Positions 34,009 to 45,000 of a stretch of DNA of 64,000 bases are shown here, piece by piece; the first letter of the stretch is position 1, and the number at the start of each line of letters is the position of its first letter. Position numbers and translations under genes: made by a program. The notes beneath the pieces are model-generated. The model was not told the DNA's origin and ran no database searches. It was given only the letters and a program-made list of their open reading frames with translations. Location: assembly GCA_947396885.1 (NCBI GenBank), contig OX377206.1, forward strand, positions 16,615,466 through 16,679,465, written 5' to 3'. The DNA is from Heligmosomoides polygyrus polygyrus. Lineage: Eukaryota > Nematoda > Chromadorea > Rhabditida > Heligmosomidae.

Positions 34009-34659
34009 TAAGCGAGTCTTTGGCTTTGGTTGAACTATTACGAACCATTTCGAGACTATCCTGGAGAATCAATCCTTGTAGTACAACGTACCGACAACAT
34101 ACCCCGGTAGCATGCTGAAAAACAAGTAGTGCTCCGTGCACTTCAATTGGAACTTCAACATTGAGGCACAAAATATACGTTAGCCTATTTGCTTGTCTTC
34201 CCGTAATTTGAAGGTTGGGTCTCTATGCTCCTCTCTGAGCAGTAAAGTTGCGGTCAAATTTATACCTATAAGATATACTGTACGGTGACCGCGGCAGAAC
34301 CTTTCCTTCTCTGACAGGGACAGAGAAGCGAAGGCCCGTTTCAAATTCCCGCGTGCCCGAGAACTCATCCGAAAATCGTCCGTACATCTTTTAGCGTACG
34401 TAATAAAGCGGGTGCACTTTTACACATGTTGGGAATGCAACGGCGCAGTAGAAGAGACTACCTACCTACACTTAGTAGCCTAAAATCTCGTCCTGAAAAA
34501 TATGTATATGTTGAGAATCTGAGGAGGACGGAGAATGAAGTGCGGTTTCACACACTAGTATCTGAAGAAACGAGCAGGAAGACGTTGCGCAAGAATGCGT
34601 GTATGACAGGTGCGAAGTATTCTGGACAGGCGGCCCAACTTCTGCTGACAGGGACGGAT
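34009..34659. other. Unassigned DNA
   Basis: An 84-codon frame at 34426-34680 runs into the repeated segment and has no motif I recognise. There is no other support for a gene. Confidence 0.4.
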
Positions 34660-34942
34660 AGCTCACTGCTTGAAAGGTGATAACTTTCACAGGGAAGGTA
34701 CTGAGGAGGTTAACGACAAGTATGAAAGCTTTAAAAAAATAGAAACCTTAGACATGTGGATGGTGTAGACTGCGCCGGCACTCGTCTGAATTTTTCCATT
34801 TTACACTCGGTTGATTGTGTTTCACTTAAATACTTGTTGTAGTTTCGTCTTGAAGGGGCCGCGTTGATTAATTTGTGATTTTTTAAAGTTTAAAATTAAA
34901 AAAAAAACACTGCGGCCTGCGAAAAATGGGGAGTATTATTAA
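34660..34942 (+). repeat. Flank shared with copy 2, before J
   Basis: CACTGCTTGAAAGGTGATAA through CTTGTTGTAGTTTCGTCTTG matches 55582-55861. This shows that the duplicated block extends beyond the J transposon and was not created by transposition of J alone. Confidence 0.85.
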
Positions 34943-36887
34943 CACGTTGACGACAATGCGTCCCAAATTGGGAAGCGCCTTTTCGGTCCCGTCGGATAAT
35001 GCGTCCCAATTTTGGACGCACCTCTAATAAAATTACCACCGATTTGGCTCAAACTTCGCCTAGGGGGCTTTTTGGGATGCCGAACACGAATCTGACGCCC
35101 GTTTCACCGAATATGGCCGGAGATCACCCATATCGACAACTAGGGTGGTCGGGTCAGAATCACCGATTTTGCTCAAGCTTCGCCTATGGGGCTTCTTGGG
35201 ATGCTGAACACGAATCCGACGCCCATTTCATCGAATACGGCGCGCCGTGGTAGGTACAGGTAAATGAGGGTGAGCAGTCGTTTCATTCTCGAAATAACAG
35301 GTAATGATTAAAGTGCACTCACATCAAATTTCTGATTTTTATAACGGTGTTCAACAAAAATTTTTATGGGTGGTAATACCTGTTGAAGAATACAAAAATA
35401 ATGGATCGATTGTTACTGGTTAATTTTGAGGCGCGATGTCGTATCTCACTTTCTCGCGCACGCCATCAGGCGCGCTATGCGTGACTTTCACATGGAGGGC
35501 GTGTATGTTATCCTACCATATATGATCAGCTAATGTCACGTGTCCGTCACGGGAGGGGACTGAAGCCAAAAGATGCCTACTTACGACCGTATGCCAGATG
35601 GGGTTTCTTTGAGCTTAACCATGGGCGATTGCTGGCGAACTATATCCTTGGCGGCTGATCGACCATGTTTACGCGATATTCAAGGGGCAACGCGTCAGTG
35701 TATGATTGGGGATCGACTACAGAGCGTAGGGATTCAGGAGGCGTGCCCTAGACGTCGTTCAGGTGCGTCTGGATTTAGAAGACGTGCTGAAGACGTCGTC
35801 TAACGTGCGTAGGGATTCAGAAGACCTGCGCTAGACGTCGTGGGACAAGATTTAGAAGACTAGCGCTTCGTCCAACGTGCGTAGGGCAACTTGCGTAGGG
35901 AATCCGAGTAAGGGCGACCAATAGGAGAGGACCAACAGAGGGGGACCATTAGAGGGGGAGCGTGAATAAGCGGGGGGGGGGGGGGCAGCATTTTCCCTAA
36001 ACATCGTTCAGTGTGTGTCGGATTTCTGAAGATGGCTTACAGAAGTCGTGTCACGTGTGTCAGAGTGCAGGAGTGTCATAGACGTCGTGGCAACGTGAAT
36101 CGGTACTCAGTGTCACATGTGCGTGCTTGACTCACATTCCGTTTCTTTGCCAGCACATAGGAAAGGAAGTATTTCGGGAGGGGGGGGGGGGGGGGAGGGG
36201 AAGAGAGAGTGATCACGGGATTCGGAGGAGTATTAGTGCCGTCGGACAGTAAGCGGTGTCGACCAATACCGATTAATTTTAATTATGATTTTGCTGATTG
36301 CGTCTCTCATTACCGGTTTCTCGACAGAAGAACGTAGAGAACGAGCGCTTCGAAGAATAAATCGCGTGCATGTGATGGAGGGTGGATGGGCTTCATGTGC
36401 GCAGTGAAAATTCTGCCCTACCACATCCCACTGCATCACTCTATATAGTAAAACCAGTTTTTTTACTGTTAGAAGGCCTAAAGAAGAAAGGAGGAAGATT
36501 GGGGTTGTTCTATTCTCAGAGTTTGGCGGCGAAGCGCACAACCAGATGGGATGGGGTTGTTCTATTCTCGGCGTTTCGCGATGAATCCCCCAACCAGACG
36601 ATTGGCGACCGCTAGGCCGCTGAACGTCTGGTCAATGATAAACGAACTGAAGGCAGTATCCTAAGCAGACACACTAGGCGAAGTTTGAGCCAAGTCGGTG
36701 ATTTTGACCCGACCACCCCAGTTGTAGATATGGGTGACCTTCGGCTGTATTCAGTGAGACGAACCTCGGATTCGTGTTCAGCATCCCAAATAACCCTTAG
36801 GGTAACGTTTGGGTTACGGGATATTGTGTCGTGAGGGACTTGGTCCCACACGACAGACACGCGAAAATCGCTCTGGGAGTCAACGCG
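34943..36887. mobile_element. 1.9-kb piggyBac-like element J, copy 1
   Basis: Flanked by TTAA on both sides (34939-34942 and 36888-36891). The ends are short inverted repeats CACGTTGAC and GTCAACGCG followed by diverging sequence. TTAA duplication is diagnostic of piggyBac-type insertion (established); the short ends make the class moderately secure. It carries two forward copies of the dispersed module (35045-35095, 35165-35225) and inverted ones near 36670-36800, a tandem array at 35740-35905, and G runs at 35971-35983 and 36181-36195. No transposase remains. Confidence 0.75.
35740..35905 (+). repeat. Minisatellite inside J
   Basis: Monomers of about 46 bases built on ACGTCGT..AACGTGCGTAGG plus GATTCAGAAGACGTGC are repeated with variation. 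The second J copy has a shorter array (57125-57240), so length has changed since duplication. Confidence 0.75.
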
Positions 36888-36950
36888 TTAAAACTTGCAA
36901 GTACTATTAGGCTGGCCGAAAAGTCATGAAATAAAGAAATTCTTTTTTAT

Positions 36951-38400
36951 TCATCCATAGTTTTCTAAATACAAACTAGGAGTCAACAACGTATTCATCA
37001 TAGAGCGGTATAACCCTATACCATCTGTTTGGCAAATCGCTGATTCTTTTCGTCCAGAAATCAGCTGATGCGAGTTGAGGAAGTTGTCGACTGCAATTTT
37101 GAGGTCATCATATCTTTTAAATTTGTTCCCTCTTGAGTGATGCTTCAGCGGTCCAAACAGACGGTAGTGCAATGGCACAAGATACGGCAAATACTCTGGA
37201 TGGTCTACCAAACGCCATCCGTGTCCGGCTATCTTCTCACAGATTGTCGATGCGTGTGGGCGCGCGTTGTTGTACAAAAGGGTGGACACTTGATTTTTTC
37301 GCCTTTTTTTCTCGCAATGCATCGACCAATTTCTGAAGTTGATTAACGTATATGGAAGCGGTGACTGTCTTGCCAGCAGCCAGCAGCTCATAGTAGATTG
37401 GCCCTTTCGTGTCCCACCAAACGCAAGATAATGTCTGCATTGGTGCGCGTCTGGCTTCGGCTGGAATGGTGATTCTGCTCCGCGTGGGAGCCAGAGGGCG
37501 CGAGTGAGCTGTTATCGTAGACTATCCAGCTCTCATTTTCAGTCGGTAGATCCTCAAGAAATTCCTTTCGATGCGGCTGCACGAGAAGTGGCTGGCTGAC
37601 CGAGGTTCATTCGCACTTGCTTATGTGCCTCAGTCAGCCTATGAGGGATCCATCTTGTCAAAGCTTTTCGGTAGCCGAGATCGCTGAGATGCAACTCGGT
37701 GGTGGAGTGGGTGCAGCCGAGGGTTGTTGTCAGTTTCCCCATAGTGGTTCTAGTTTAAATAAGATAGCGAGCTGCAATCCACTATCATCGGTAGCAGAAG
37801 GTCGTACACTGCGCTCTCTTCAACGTTCATATCTCCTGTATCAAAGCAAGTGAACCAACGATGCACTGTGGTGCGGTTTACAGTCCCTTCTCCAAATCAT
37901 CATCATCATCATCATTTTCATTAGCGTCTATCCCGCTTGGTCCGCTCTTCTGGTGTGGTGACGCCAATTCTCCCGATCAAATGCTTGATCAGAGTGCACA
38001 CCAGCTATCTTTAAGTCCAGGTGCAAGGTATCTAGCTATCGTTGCTTCGGGCGTCCTCTGGGCCGCTTTCCAGGTACCTCAAAGTTCAGACCAATCTTAC
38101 GGACGGTATCGTTGTTAGCACAATGGACGTGGCCGTACCATCGTAGACGAGCTTCGCGCACCGTGCCGGATATTGGGACGACACCGAACCTCTGTCGTAT
38201 GGTGTCGTTGCAAACGCGGTCCAAACGCGTAACTCCGACTGTCCACCGTAGCATTTTCGCTTCCATTACAGTCCCTTCTCCAAATGCATCGGTGATATTG
38301 GAGGCCGTTGTGCTTGCGTTGGAGCCTCGGCACCATTCGTAGAGGATGATCATTCGAAGCTGTTGTTGGATAATATGTTCGACATGTCTCCAAAATGACG
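36951..38400 (-). pseudogene. Mariner transposase pseudogene
   Basis: From the N terminus: IIQQQLRMIILYEWCRGSNA and ITDAFGEGTVNRTTVHRWF (helix-turn-helix region, split by the LINE insertion), then ENESWIVYDNSS with the first catalytic Asp, then LLYNNARPHAS where the second catalytic Asp has become Asn, then VPLHYRLFGPLKHHSRG where the third has become His. Several stops and frame changes interrupt the reading. Mariner transposases use a D,D34D triad to cut and join DNA; two of three residues are lost, so it is inactive. Confidence 0.88.
37898..38265 (-). mobile_element. 5'-truncated non-LTR retrotransposon fragment
   Basis: A 368-bp insertion in the mariner transposase bounded by the 20-bp duplication TTACAGTCCCTTCTCCAAAT (37878-37897 and 38266-38285). 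It ends in an ATG/CAT trinucleotide tail (37898-37914 region), as expected for a 3' end. The reverse strand encodes a non-LTR polymerase C terminus: EAKMLRWTVGVTRLDRVCND, GVVPISGTVREARLRWYGHV and KRPRGRPKQR. This family is distinct from the RTE at 25116. Confidence 0.9.
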
Positions 38401-38553
38401 CGCGCGAGCCCCTATTTACTAATATGGTGAAAGCTTCTGGAACCTTCTACACGATCCTCACTGATCCAGTATTTTTGCAGGATTTTGAACTTTTTTCCAG
38501 AAAATTCTGATGTTTTTAAAATTTTGTTTCAAGACTTTTCGGCCAGTCTAATA

Positions 38554-39500
38554 ATTAGAGGTTCTGAAATTGCTGCTGGTGAAGAATTTGGAGCTGTTTG
38601 ACGCTCATGAGAAAGTAAAAGGTAGCTAAAGTTCTACAAATGAGCAAGGTTGCGCATTGCACTAGTCTGCAACCTTACATTTCAGACTCGATTGATACCG
38701 GGCTGAATGCCTGTTACAATCGTTACTACGTGGCAGCATTAACTTGCGCTGTGCTTCTTTGAAAATTTAAAACCTGATAATTACGTGAAAGACACGTAAC
38801 ATGTGAGTTTAATGATTGCACAATTTGCCGTTCTCGCTATCGCTCTAATAACGTCTCCCACATATCTCAGCCCATACAAAGAGTCATGCCCTGCTCTAGG
38901 CTTCCCTTCAAGAAGAAGTTTATCCTGAAGTGCTAAAAAATCGAAAATATTGTCGTCGAAGTGCAGAAGCGATTCGGCGACTAGTTCTCTAAAGCAACAC
39001 AGGCACCACCCCGTCCCGTCACCATTCACAATAAATCGAGTCTGAAATGCACGATTTCAAGGGGGGCATGACGCGATCTTTATCATTAGCATGGCACAGA
39101 AATCTCGTTACCCTGTGCTTTAATGTGTGAGTCCTAAGCAGTTCCATAAGTTTCCCTAAAAGCAATGTTAGAACCTTTCAATTTGTACCTAGATTTTTAA
39201 TGTCCCCCACATTTCCCCAAGCGATAGTGTGATTAATCGAAACGATCACTCCTTGAAAGAATATAGCAAGTATCAAGAGATCTGGTGTAAAACGCAAAAC
39301 TTAAGGCGAGTGAAGCAATCCATACCCTCATATGTCAAAAAATTTCTATTACCTAAAGTTTTCATATGAGCCCTTAACTTCTTCAGCACCCTTACTGTGA
39401 GCAACGTCATCGTCACCTTTCTAACATTGTATACATTTTTTGAGACATTGTGCATTTGCTTTGACGAAAAGCTGTTCTCTCCCAAAACGCTAGTTGCGCG
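38554..39500. other. Unassigned DNA
   Basis: No supported gene or repeat. A short reverse frame at 38781-39029 has no recognisable motif. Confidence 0.45.
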
Positions 39501-39504
39501 CGAA

Positions 39505-39660
39505 TGAATATTCCAGCATTCGAATTCGAATATTTGAAAAATGCGATTTTCGAATGTATTCGAAGCCGATTGCTCGAGAAATGCGATTTTTGAATGTATT
39601 GGATTTTCGAATGTTCGAAAATAGTCGCTGTTCGAATATATTCGGTTATTCGAAATTTTT
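39505..39660. repeat. ATTCGAAT-rich cluster
   Basis: Palindromic TTCGAA/ATTCGAAT units recur about ten times, with ATGCGATTTTCGAATGTATT twice. It could be a terminal region of a degenerate DNA transposon. Confidence 0.7.
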
Positions 39661-39938
39661 GCGAGAGCACAACTATAGAACAGACCCATAGACCAATGTG
39701 TGTGTGTCAGCGACTATGGACTGCGTCCTTTCGGCTAGCGCAGAAGAACGAAAGCAGCTGAATTGGACACGTTGTTGACAGAGCTGCTTAGTTGATGTCC
39801 TCTTGAAGGGTGAAGAAGTGGGTTGTTTATTAAATACGAATGGAAATAGGCTCAATCTGTCCCAAGTGACAAAAAATCGTTAAAAAGTGTGTGATGAGAA
39901 AAATTCGAAACAAGGATTGAATTGGTCACACTTATTAA

Positions 39939-40031
39939 GGCCTATGGTACACTTCGGCGACGCTGTGTCGGCAACGTCAGCGGCAGTGTTGAGGGGCGCT
40001 ACGCAGTGCGTAGCAACATATAACATAGGCC
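39939..40031. mobile_element. 93-bp mini-MITE
   Basis: Ends GGCCTATGGTACACTTC and the partner ATATAACATAGGCC are flanked by TAA (39936-39938, 40032-40034). The centre contains CTACGCAGTGCGTAG, a short palindrome. Confidence 0.75.
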
Positions 40032-40221
40032 TAACCAGAAGCTCAAGACGCAGGTGATTGCAAATTTCTAGCCTCCTGGAGTGCGATGCAGTGTAGTCGG
40101 AACCTGAGTCTTCAACATGCCGTGAATTGATAACGAGTTATTTCTTCATCTAACTGATTTTTCCCTCGTTGCCATTTTCGCTTTCGATTGTTGAATGCAA
40201 TGTTTGTACAATCTCTGGATC

Positions 40222-40500
40222 ACCTGTATCACCTGTCGTCCTGTTGATCATCGAGCTGCTCGAGGGAGCGCCAGCAGTGTGTCTATTCGTGGGGGTCGAG
40301 CGTTCTATCCCCTCATCCCCCTGGCCCGCCCACCCCCAACCCCCTGCAATTGCTCGAGAGTCTAGTGGCTGCCTTACGAGATAGTGGAGACGCAGACATT
40401 TGCCACGCCTCTGTTTAAAGGGCGGGGGATAGAACGCCACTCCGCCTCTATTCGTCCTTGTCGCATGCCAGAGTACTACAATGGATCCTCCTCGTCTAGT
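40222..40500 (-). mobile_element. RTE 3'-end fragment with an inserted foldback
   Basis: GATCACCTGTATCACCTGTC to GCGCCAGCAG (40222-40276) and TCGCATGCCAGAGT.. AATGGATCCTCCTCG (40460-40496) align with the 3' end of the RTE at 25116-25240. Between them a foldback (about 40292-40445) has ends GCGTTCTATCCCC / GGGGGATAGAACGCC and flanking TCTATTCG duplicates at about 40282-40289 and 40446-40453. Confidence 0.75.
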
Positions 40501-40550
40501 CGCATGCACGCTTTGCAGCGGCGGGGTGGCGTTCCACTCCCCGTCCTTTA

Positions 40551-41507
40551 GGCGCCTTTTATACTTGCGCCGCAGCGCGGCGCGGCGTGATGGTCGGCAT
40601 GGCTATCGATTTTTCGCGCCGCGAGGAGGCGCCGCATCGCTTTTATACTCCGCCGCCGCAAAACACCACACTTGACGGAATTTTGGGTTACGGTATTCGG
40701 CGAATCGCGACGCTGAGGGGAAGGGCGCGGCGCTGCGCGATCAGCCGCGGCAGACTCGGCGTGGGGTGGGAGATTTCACCTCTTCGACCAAACTTCTCCT
40801 ATTGGGAAAGAGGAGGGGGGGGGGGGGTTTAGGGTGCTGTTCACGAATCTAATATAGTTTTTTGAAGTTACGGGCGATTACAGTAGGTTCGGTTGATCAG
40901 GGAGTTTGGGCGAAATCGGTGAGCATGACCTTAGCCCGTACCTTCTGTAACCTAGGAACAGAATAGAGATCTGTAAACATTCACGAAGCTTCATATGTCA
41001 CGCTAAAGATATGCCTAGTGCACAGTGACCCTAGAATGGCCACACGAAAAAGAAATTCGAGTGATTCTTGACGATGGGTACGTTCCAGCAGTTTTACTTT
41101 TGGACCCGCACATGTCGCAAAATAAGGAGTGGTTTAGTGCCGTTTGCATTGCAAGGGATTCGACTCAATACCACACTCACCAGTTTCAACAGTAGGTTGA
41201 GAGAACGACTTCGACTCCAGGCTTAAGAGAGGATTCGTCGCTCCCCACAGGAATTCCACGACAAACATTGACAAGATGCGTTTCGCTGATCAGCCAAAAA
41301 ATCCTTTCTGTTTTGGTCCCTCAATGACTCGTGGACCGTTTCCGGAGTATGGCCCGTAGTGCGCACATGCTCGTGGCCACGCGTCGCTGACGCTCTCCTT
41401 TCTAACTGCACTCGCGCAGCGGCGCATCAAAATCGGGGCGCGGCGCGACTGGCCGCGCCGCTCCCCAAATTGACGCGCCGCGCCGCGGCGGGAGTATAAA
41501 AGGCGCC
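40551..41507. mobile_element. Complete 957-bp Harbinger-like element
   Basis: Flanked by TTA (40548-40550, 41508-41510). Ends GGCGCCTTTTATACTTGCGC and GGGAGTATAAAAGGCGCC. It contains the dispersed module with a G run at 40812-40827 and unique DNA, and is the full-length partner of 1-830. It interrupts an older palindrome: GGAGACGCAGACATTTGCCA at 40387 pairs with TGGCAAATGTCTGCGTCTCC at 41521. No transposase frame. Confidence 0.88.
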
Positions 41508-41641
41508 TTAAACAGAGGCGTGGCAAATGTCTGCGTCTCCATTACCAGCTGCCCGTTCTAAGGTGTGCATGCGGCTTTTCCTGCCTATAACGTCAATAGC
41601 CGTCCCTGTCGTCAACAGTCGTGCCAAAAAGGGTTCTGTAA

Positions 41642-41925
41642 AGGCCACCACACACTTCTGCAGCATCGCCGCGGAACTATCCTTAACTATAGGTCAGGAA
41701 GGCAGAGCTCGCCGCCGGCGGCGTCCGTGCCCTATTTGTTATACCACCGCTCACCCCGAGCAATCCCTAATGATATACTCCCACAACGAGTGCGCGGCGC
41801 GATGTGGGAGTATATCATCAAGAGTTTCTGTCTTCCGCTGGTCAGCTCGGAGTGAACGATGGTATAAGAAAGGCAAATCCGTACCATAGCGGCGAGCGGC
41901 GTTGCCGCAGAAGTGTGTGGGGCCT
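41642..41925. mobile_element. MITE of the GTTCTGCGGC family with internal hairpin
   Basis: Flanked by TAA (41639-41641, 41926-41928). Ends AGGCCACCACACACTTCTGC and AGAAGTGTGTGGGGCCT. Relative to its 132-bp relative at 50274-50405 it has extra central sequence that includes a perfect 15-bp-arm hairpin (TGATATACTCCCACA, 41771-41785 and 41803-41817). Confidence 0.82.
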
Positions 41926-42009
41926 TAAAGGTGAATATCGTGGAAAAGGTTTCTGTCTGCCGCTGGTCAGCAGCATTGGAATGCTAAAAAAAATCCCTTG
42001 GTTCGTTTA

Positions 42010-45000
42010 GGACGGAAATTCTTTTAGCAGTATGAACATGTCTCCAGCCTAGCCACACTTCGAAACAGTAAGTGCAAAATCCCTCGGGTTAGTAATCGTA
42101 TGAAATAAACCAGAAATCGAATCAGTGAAGCAGCCGTTCTACACACATACACACAGCTCTGTAGTGCTACAAGAACAATACTATCCTTGATTGTCGCGAA
42201 ATATTTTAGGAACCTGAAGATGCACCCTTGAAGGAGCTTGGTACAACCAGCTGCGATGACAACGACACAAAATCCGTGAGTTTAGTTTAACAAACAGTTC
42301 TGTTCAATGCAGAGGAAAAGAATGTGTGAAGCAAACTTTGCCGGCTAATCCGTGATTCAAATCGTGTTCTATCTGGGTCTTCATAACAACTCCCCCGTCC
42401 ATGCTCCATGGAGATTTCGAGCAACGTATTCCATGGCAGTTCTTTCGAGAATATTCCGAAAACGAGCCGTCGATGACTTGCTAGTGAGAAGTGCAAGGTC
42501 TAGAATTTATTTCATACCCATGAAAATTACCGGAGCAAGCATTTTAATGCGTGAAAGATACGCCACTGTGTGGAGGTAATCGTTTTTTATGATTCCTGAA
42601 CACTGAGAACTTTCACGACTCCAGAAGTCTAGGAGAGGTTGGAAAAATTTTTCGCCCAAACTTCGCCCCGGGAGGGGAAGGTTATTTGGGGAGCTGATCG
42701 CAAATCTGACATCCGTTCTCGTGATTACGCATGAGTGCGTAATTCAGCATTGTCCCATGTTGAGCAGAAAATATTACCCGCGCGAGATACGCCTCTCCCA
42801 CCTGGCGCAGGCAATTTGCTGTTGAGCATGGGACAATGAAACATGGGATGTTGCTGCAGCCGAGGAAGCGTAGCCTCCTCCTACTTGACGCAGCGGCACC
42901 TTCGTGCGTTTCAGGGCGTTTATATCCAGAAGACGGGTTCCCTACATCCCGCAATAAGCGTTTGGAGGAAGAACCGCCGTTGTATGACGAGCGGCCGCAT
43001 TCAGAATCCAGCATTACGCCATGTTGATCGAAAATTTTTACTCGCGCGAGATATGCCTCTGCGTACCTCGCGCGGGCAAAGCTTGCCGTTCAACATTGAT
43101 GTTGCTGCAGCAGAGGAAGGCTCCGCAGCCTTCTCCTGTGTGACGCGGCGACAACTGCGCCCGTTTCTGAACGTCCTGATTCCGATTACGTGTCACCGAT
43201 GTCTGCCGTGAGCATGGGAGGACCACTAAGGGGTGATATAGGAGGAAAGCAAGGAGGATGTCCAGAATGGACCAGGAGATCTATCAGGAGGGAAAGGAAC
43301 AACTTGAAGGATGGAACAGGACGGGGAAACCAGCAAGAAGAGACCAGTAGAGGAGTCAATAGTGGCAACAATAATGTGGGCCAGGAGTTGGGACCAGGAA
43401 GGTCACAGGGGAGGGGCAACAAAGAGAGGGGGTGGGAGCGGGGGCAGACATAACTCCAACGCCGCGTTGGAGTTAGGTGCCGGAGCCAGGGGGGGGGGGG
43501 AGACCAGTAAAGGCGGACCAGCAATTAGATCCAGTAGGAGCAAACGACTGAAGTGAACCTGGCGTCCGCATTCGGAAGACGTGTCAACGATATCGGGTGG
43601 CGCAAGCTGTTCATCATGAGAACGGCTGCGGAGGAGCAACTTGAAGGCCGGTCTAAGTAGATTCACACATACACACAGCTCTGAAGTGCTACAAGTACAA
43701 CACCTTCCTTAATTGTCACGAAATATTTTAGGATTCTGAATCGAGGCTTGTTATAGTCAGCGGCGATGACGACGACGCCAGATCCGTGAGTTTACAGCAT
43801 ATACCGTTCCGTTCAATGCAGAGGAAAAGAACGTGTGAAGCAAACTTTGCCGGCTATCAGTGGTTCATATCGTATTCTATCTGGGTCTTCATAACAACTC
43901 CCCCGTCCATGCTCCATGGAGATTTCGAGCAACGTATTCCATGGTAGTTCTTTCGAGAATATTCCGAAAACGAGCCGTCGATGACTTGCTAGTGAGAAGT
44001 GCAAGGTCTAGAATTTATTTCTTACCCATGAAAATTACCGGAGCAAGCATTTTAATGCGTGAAAGATACGCCACTGTGTGGAGGTAATCGTTTTTTATGA
44101 TTCCTGAACACTGAGAACTTTCACGACTCCAGAAGTCTAGGAGAGGTTGGAAAAAATTTTCGCCCAAACTTCGCCCCGGGAGGGGAAGGTTATTTGGGGA
44201 GCTGATCGCAAATCTGACATCTGTTCTCGTGATTACGCATGAGTGCGTAATTCAGCATTGTCCCATGTTGAGCAGAAAATATTACCCGCGCGAGATACGC
44301 CTCTCCCACCTGGCGCAGGCAATTTGCTGTTGAGCATGGGACAATGAAACATGGGATGTTGCTGCAGCCGAGGAAGCGTAGCCTCCTCCTACTTGACGCA
44401 GCGGCACCTTCGTGCGTTTCAGGGCGTTTATATCCAGAAGACGGGTCCCCTACATCCCGCAATAAGCGTTTGGAGGAAGAACCGCCGTTGTATGACGAGC
44501 GGCCGCATTCAGAATCCAGCATTACGCCATGTTGATCGAAAATTTTTACTCGCGCGAGATATGCCTCTGCGTACCTCGCGCGGGCAAAGCTTGCCGTTCA
44601 ACATTGATGTTGCTGCAGCAGAGGAAGGCTCCGCAGCCTTCTCCTGTGTGACGCGGCGACAACTGCGCCCGTTTCTGAACGTCCTGATTCCGATTACGTG
44701 TCACCGATGTCTGCCGTGAGCATGGAGGACCACTAAGGGGTGATATAGGAGGAAAGCAAGGAGGATGTCCAGAATGGACCAGGAGATCTATCAGGAGGGA
44801 AAGGAACAACTTGAAGGATGGAACAGGACGGGGAAACCAGCAAGAAGAGACCAGTAGAGGAGTCAATAGTGGCAACAATAATGTGGGCCAGGAGTTGGGA
44901 CCAGGAAGGTCACAGGGGAGGGGCAACAAAGAGAGGGGGGTGGGAGCGGGGCAGACATAACTCCAACGCCGCGTTGGAATTAGGTGCCGGAGCCAGGCGG

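Larger units (their letters stand above)
36907..38551 (-). mobile_element. Mariner element with a nested LINE fragment
   Basis: Terminal repeats TTAGGCTGGCCGAAAAGTC (left) and GACTTTTCGGCCAGTCTAA (right) are flanked by TA dinucleotides (36905-36906, 38552-38553). Without the nested insertion and its duplicated target it is about 1.26 kb, the usual mariner length. The transposase lies on the reverse strand and is degenerate. Confidence 0.92.

Noticed and set aside
34939..36891. A complete autonomous piggyBac transposon
   Set aside because: TTAA and short inverted ends are present but no transposase frame exists inside.
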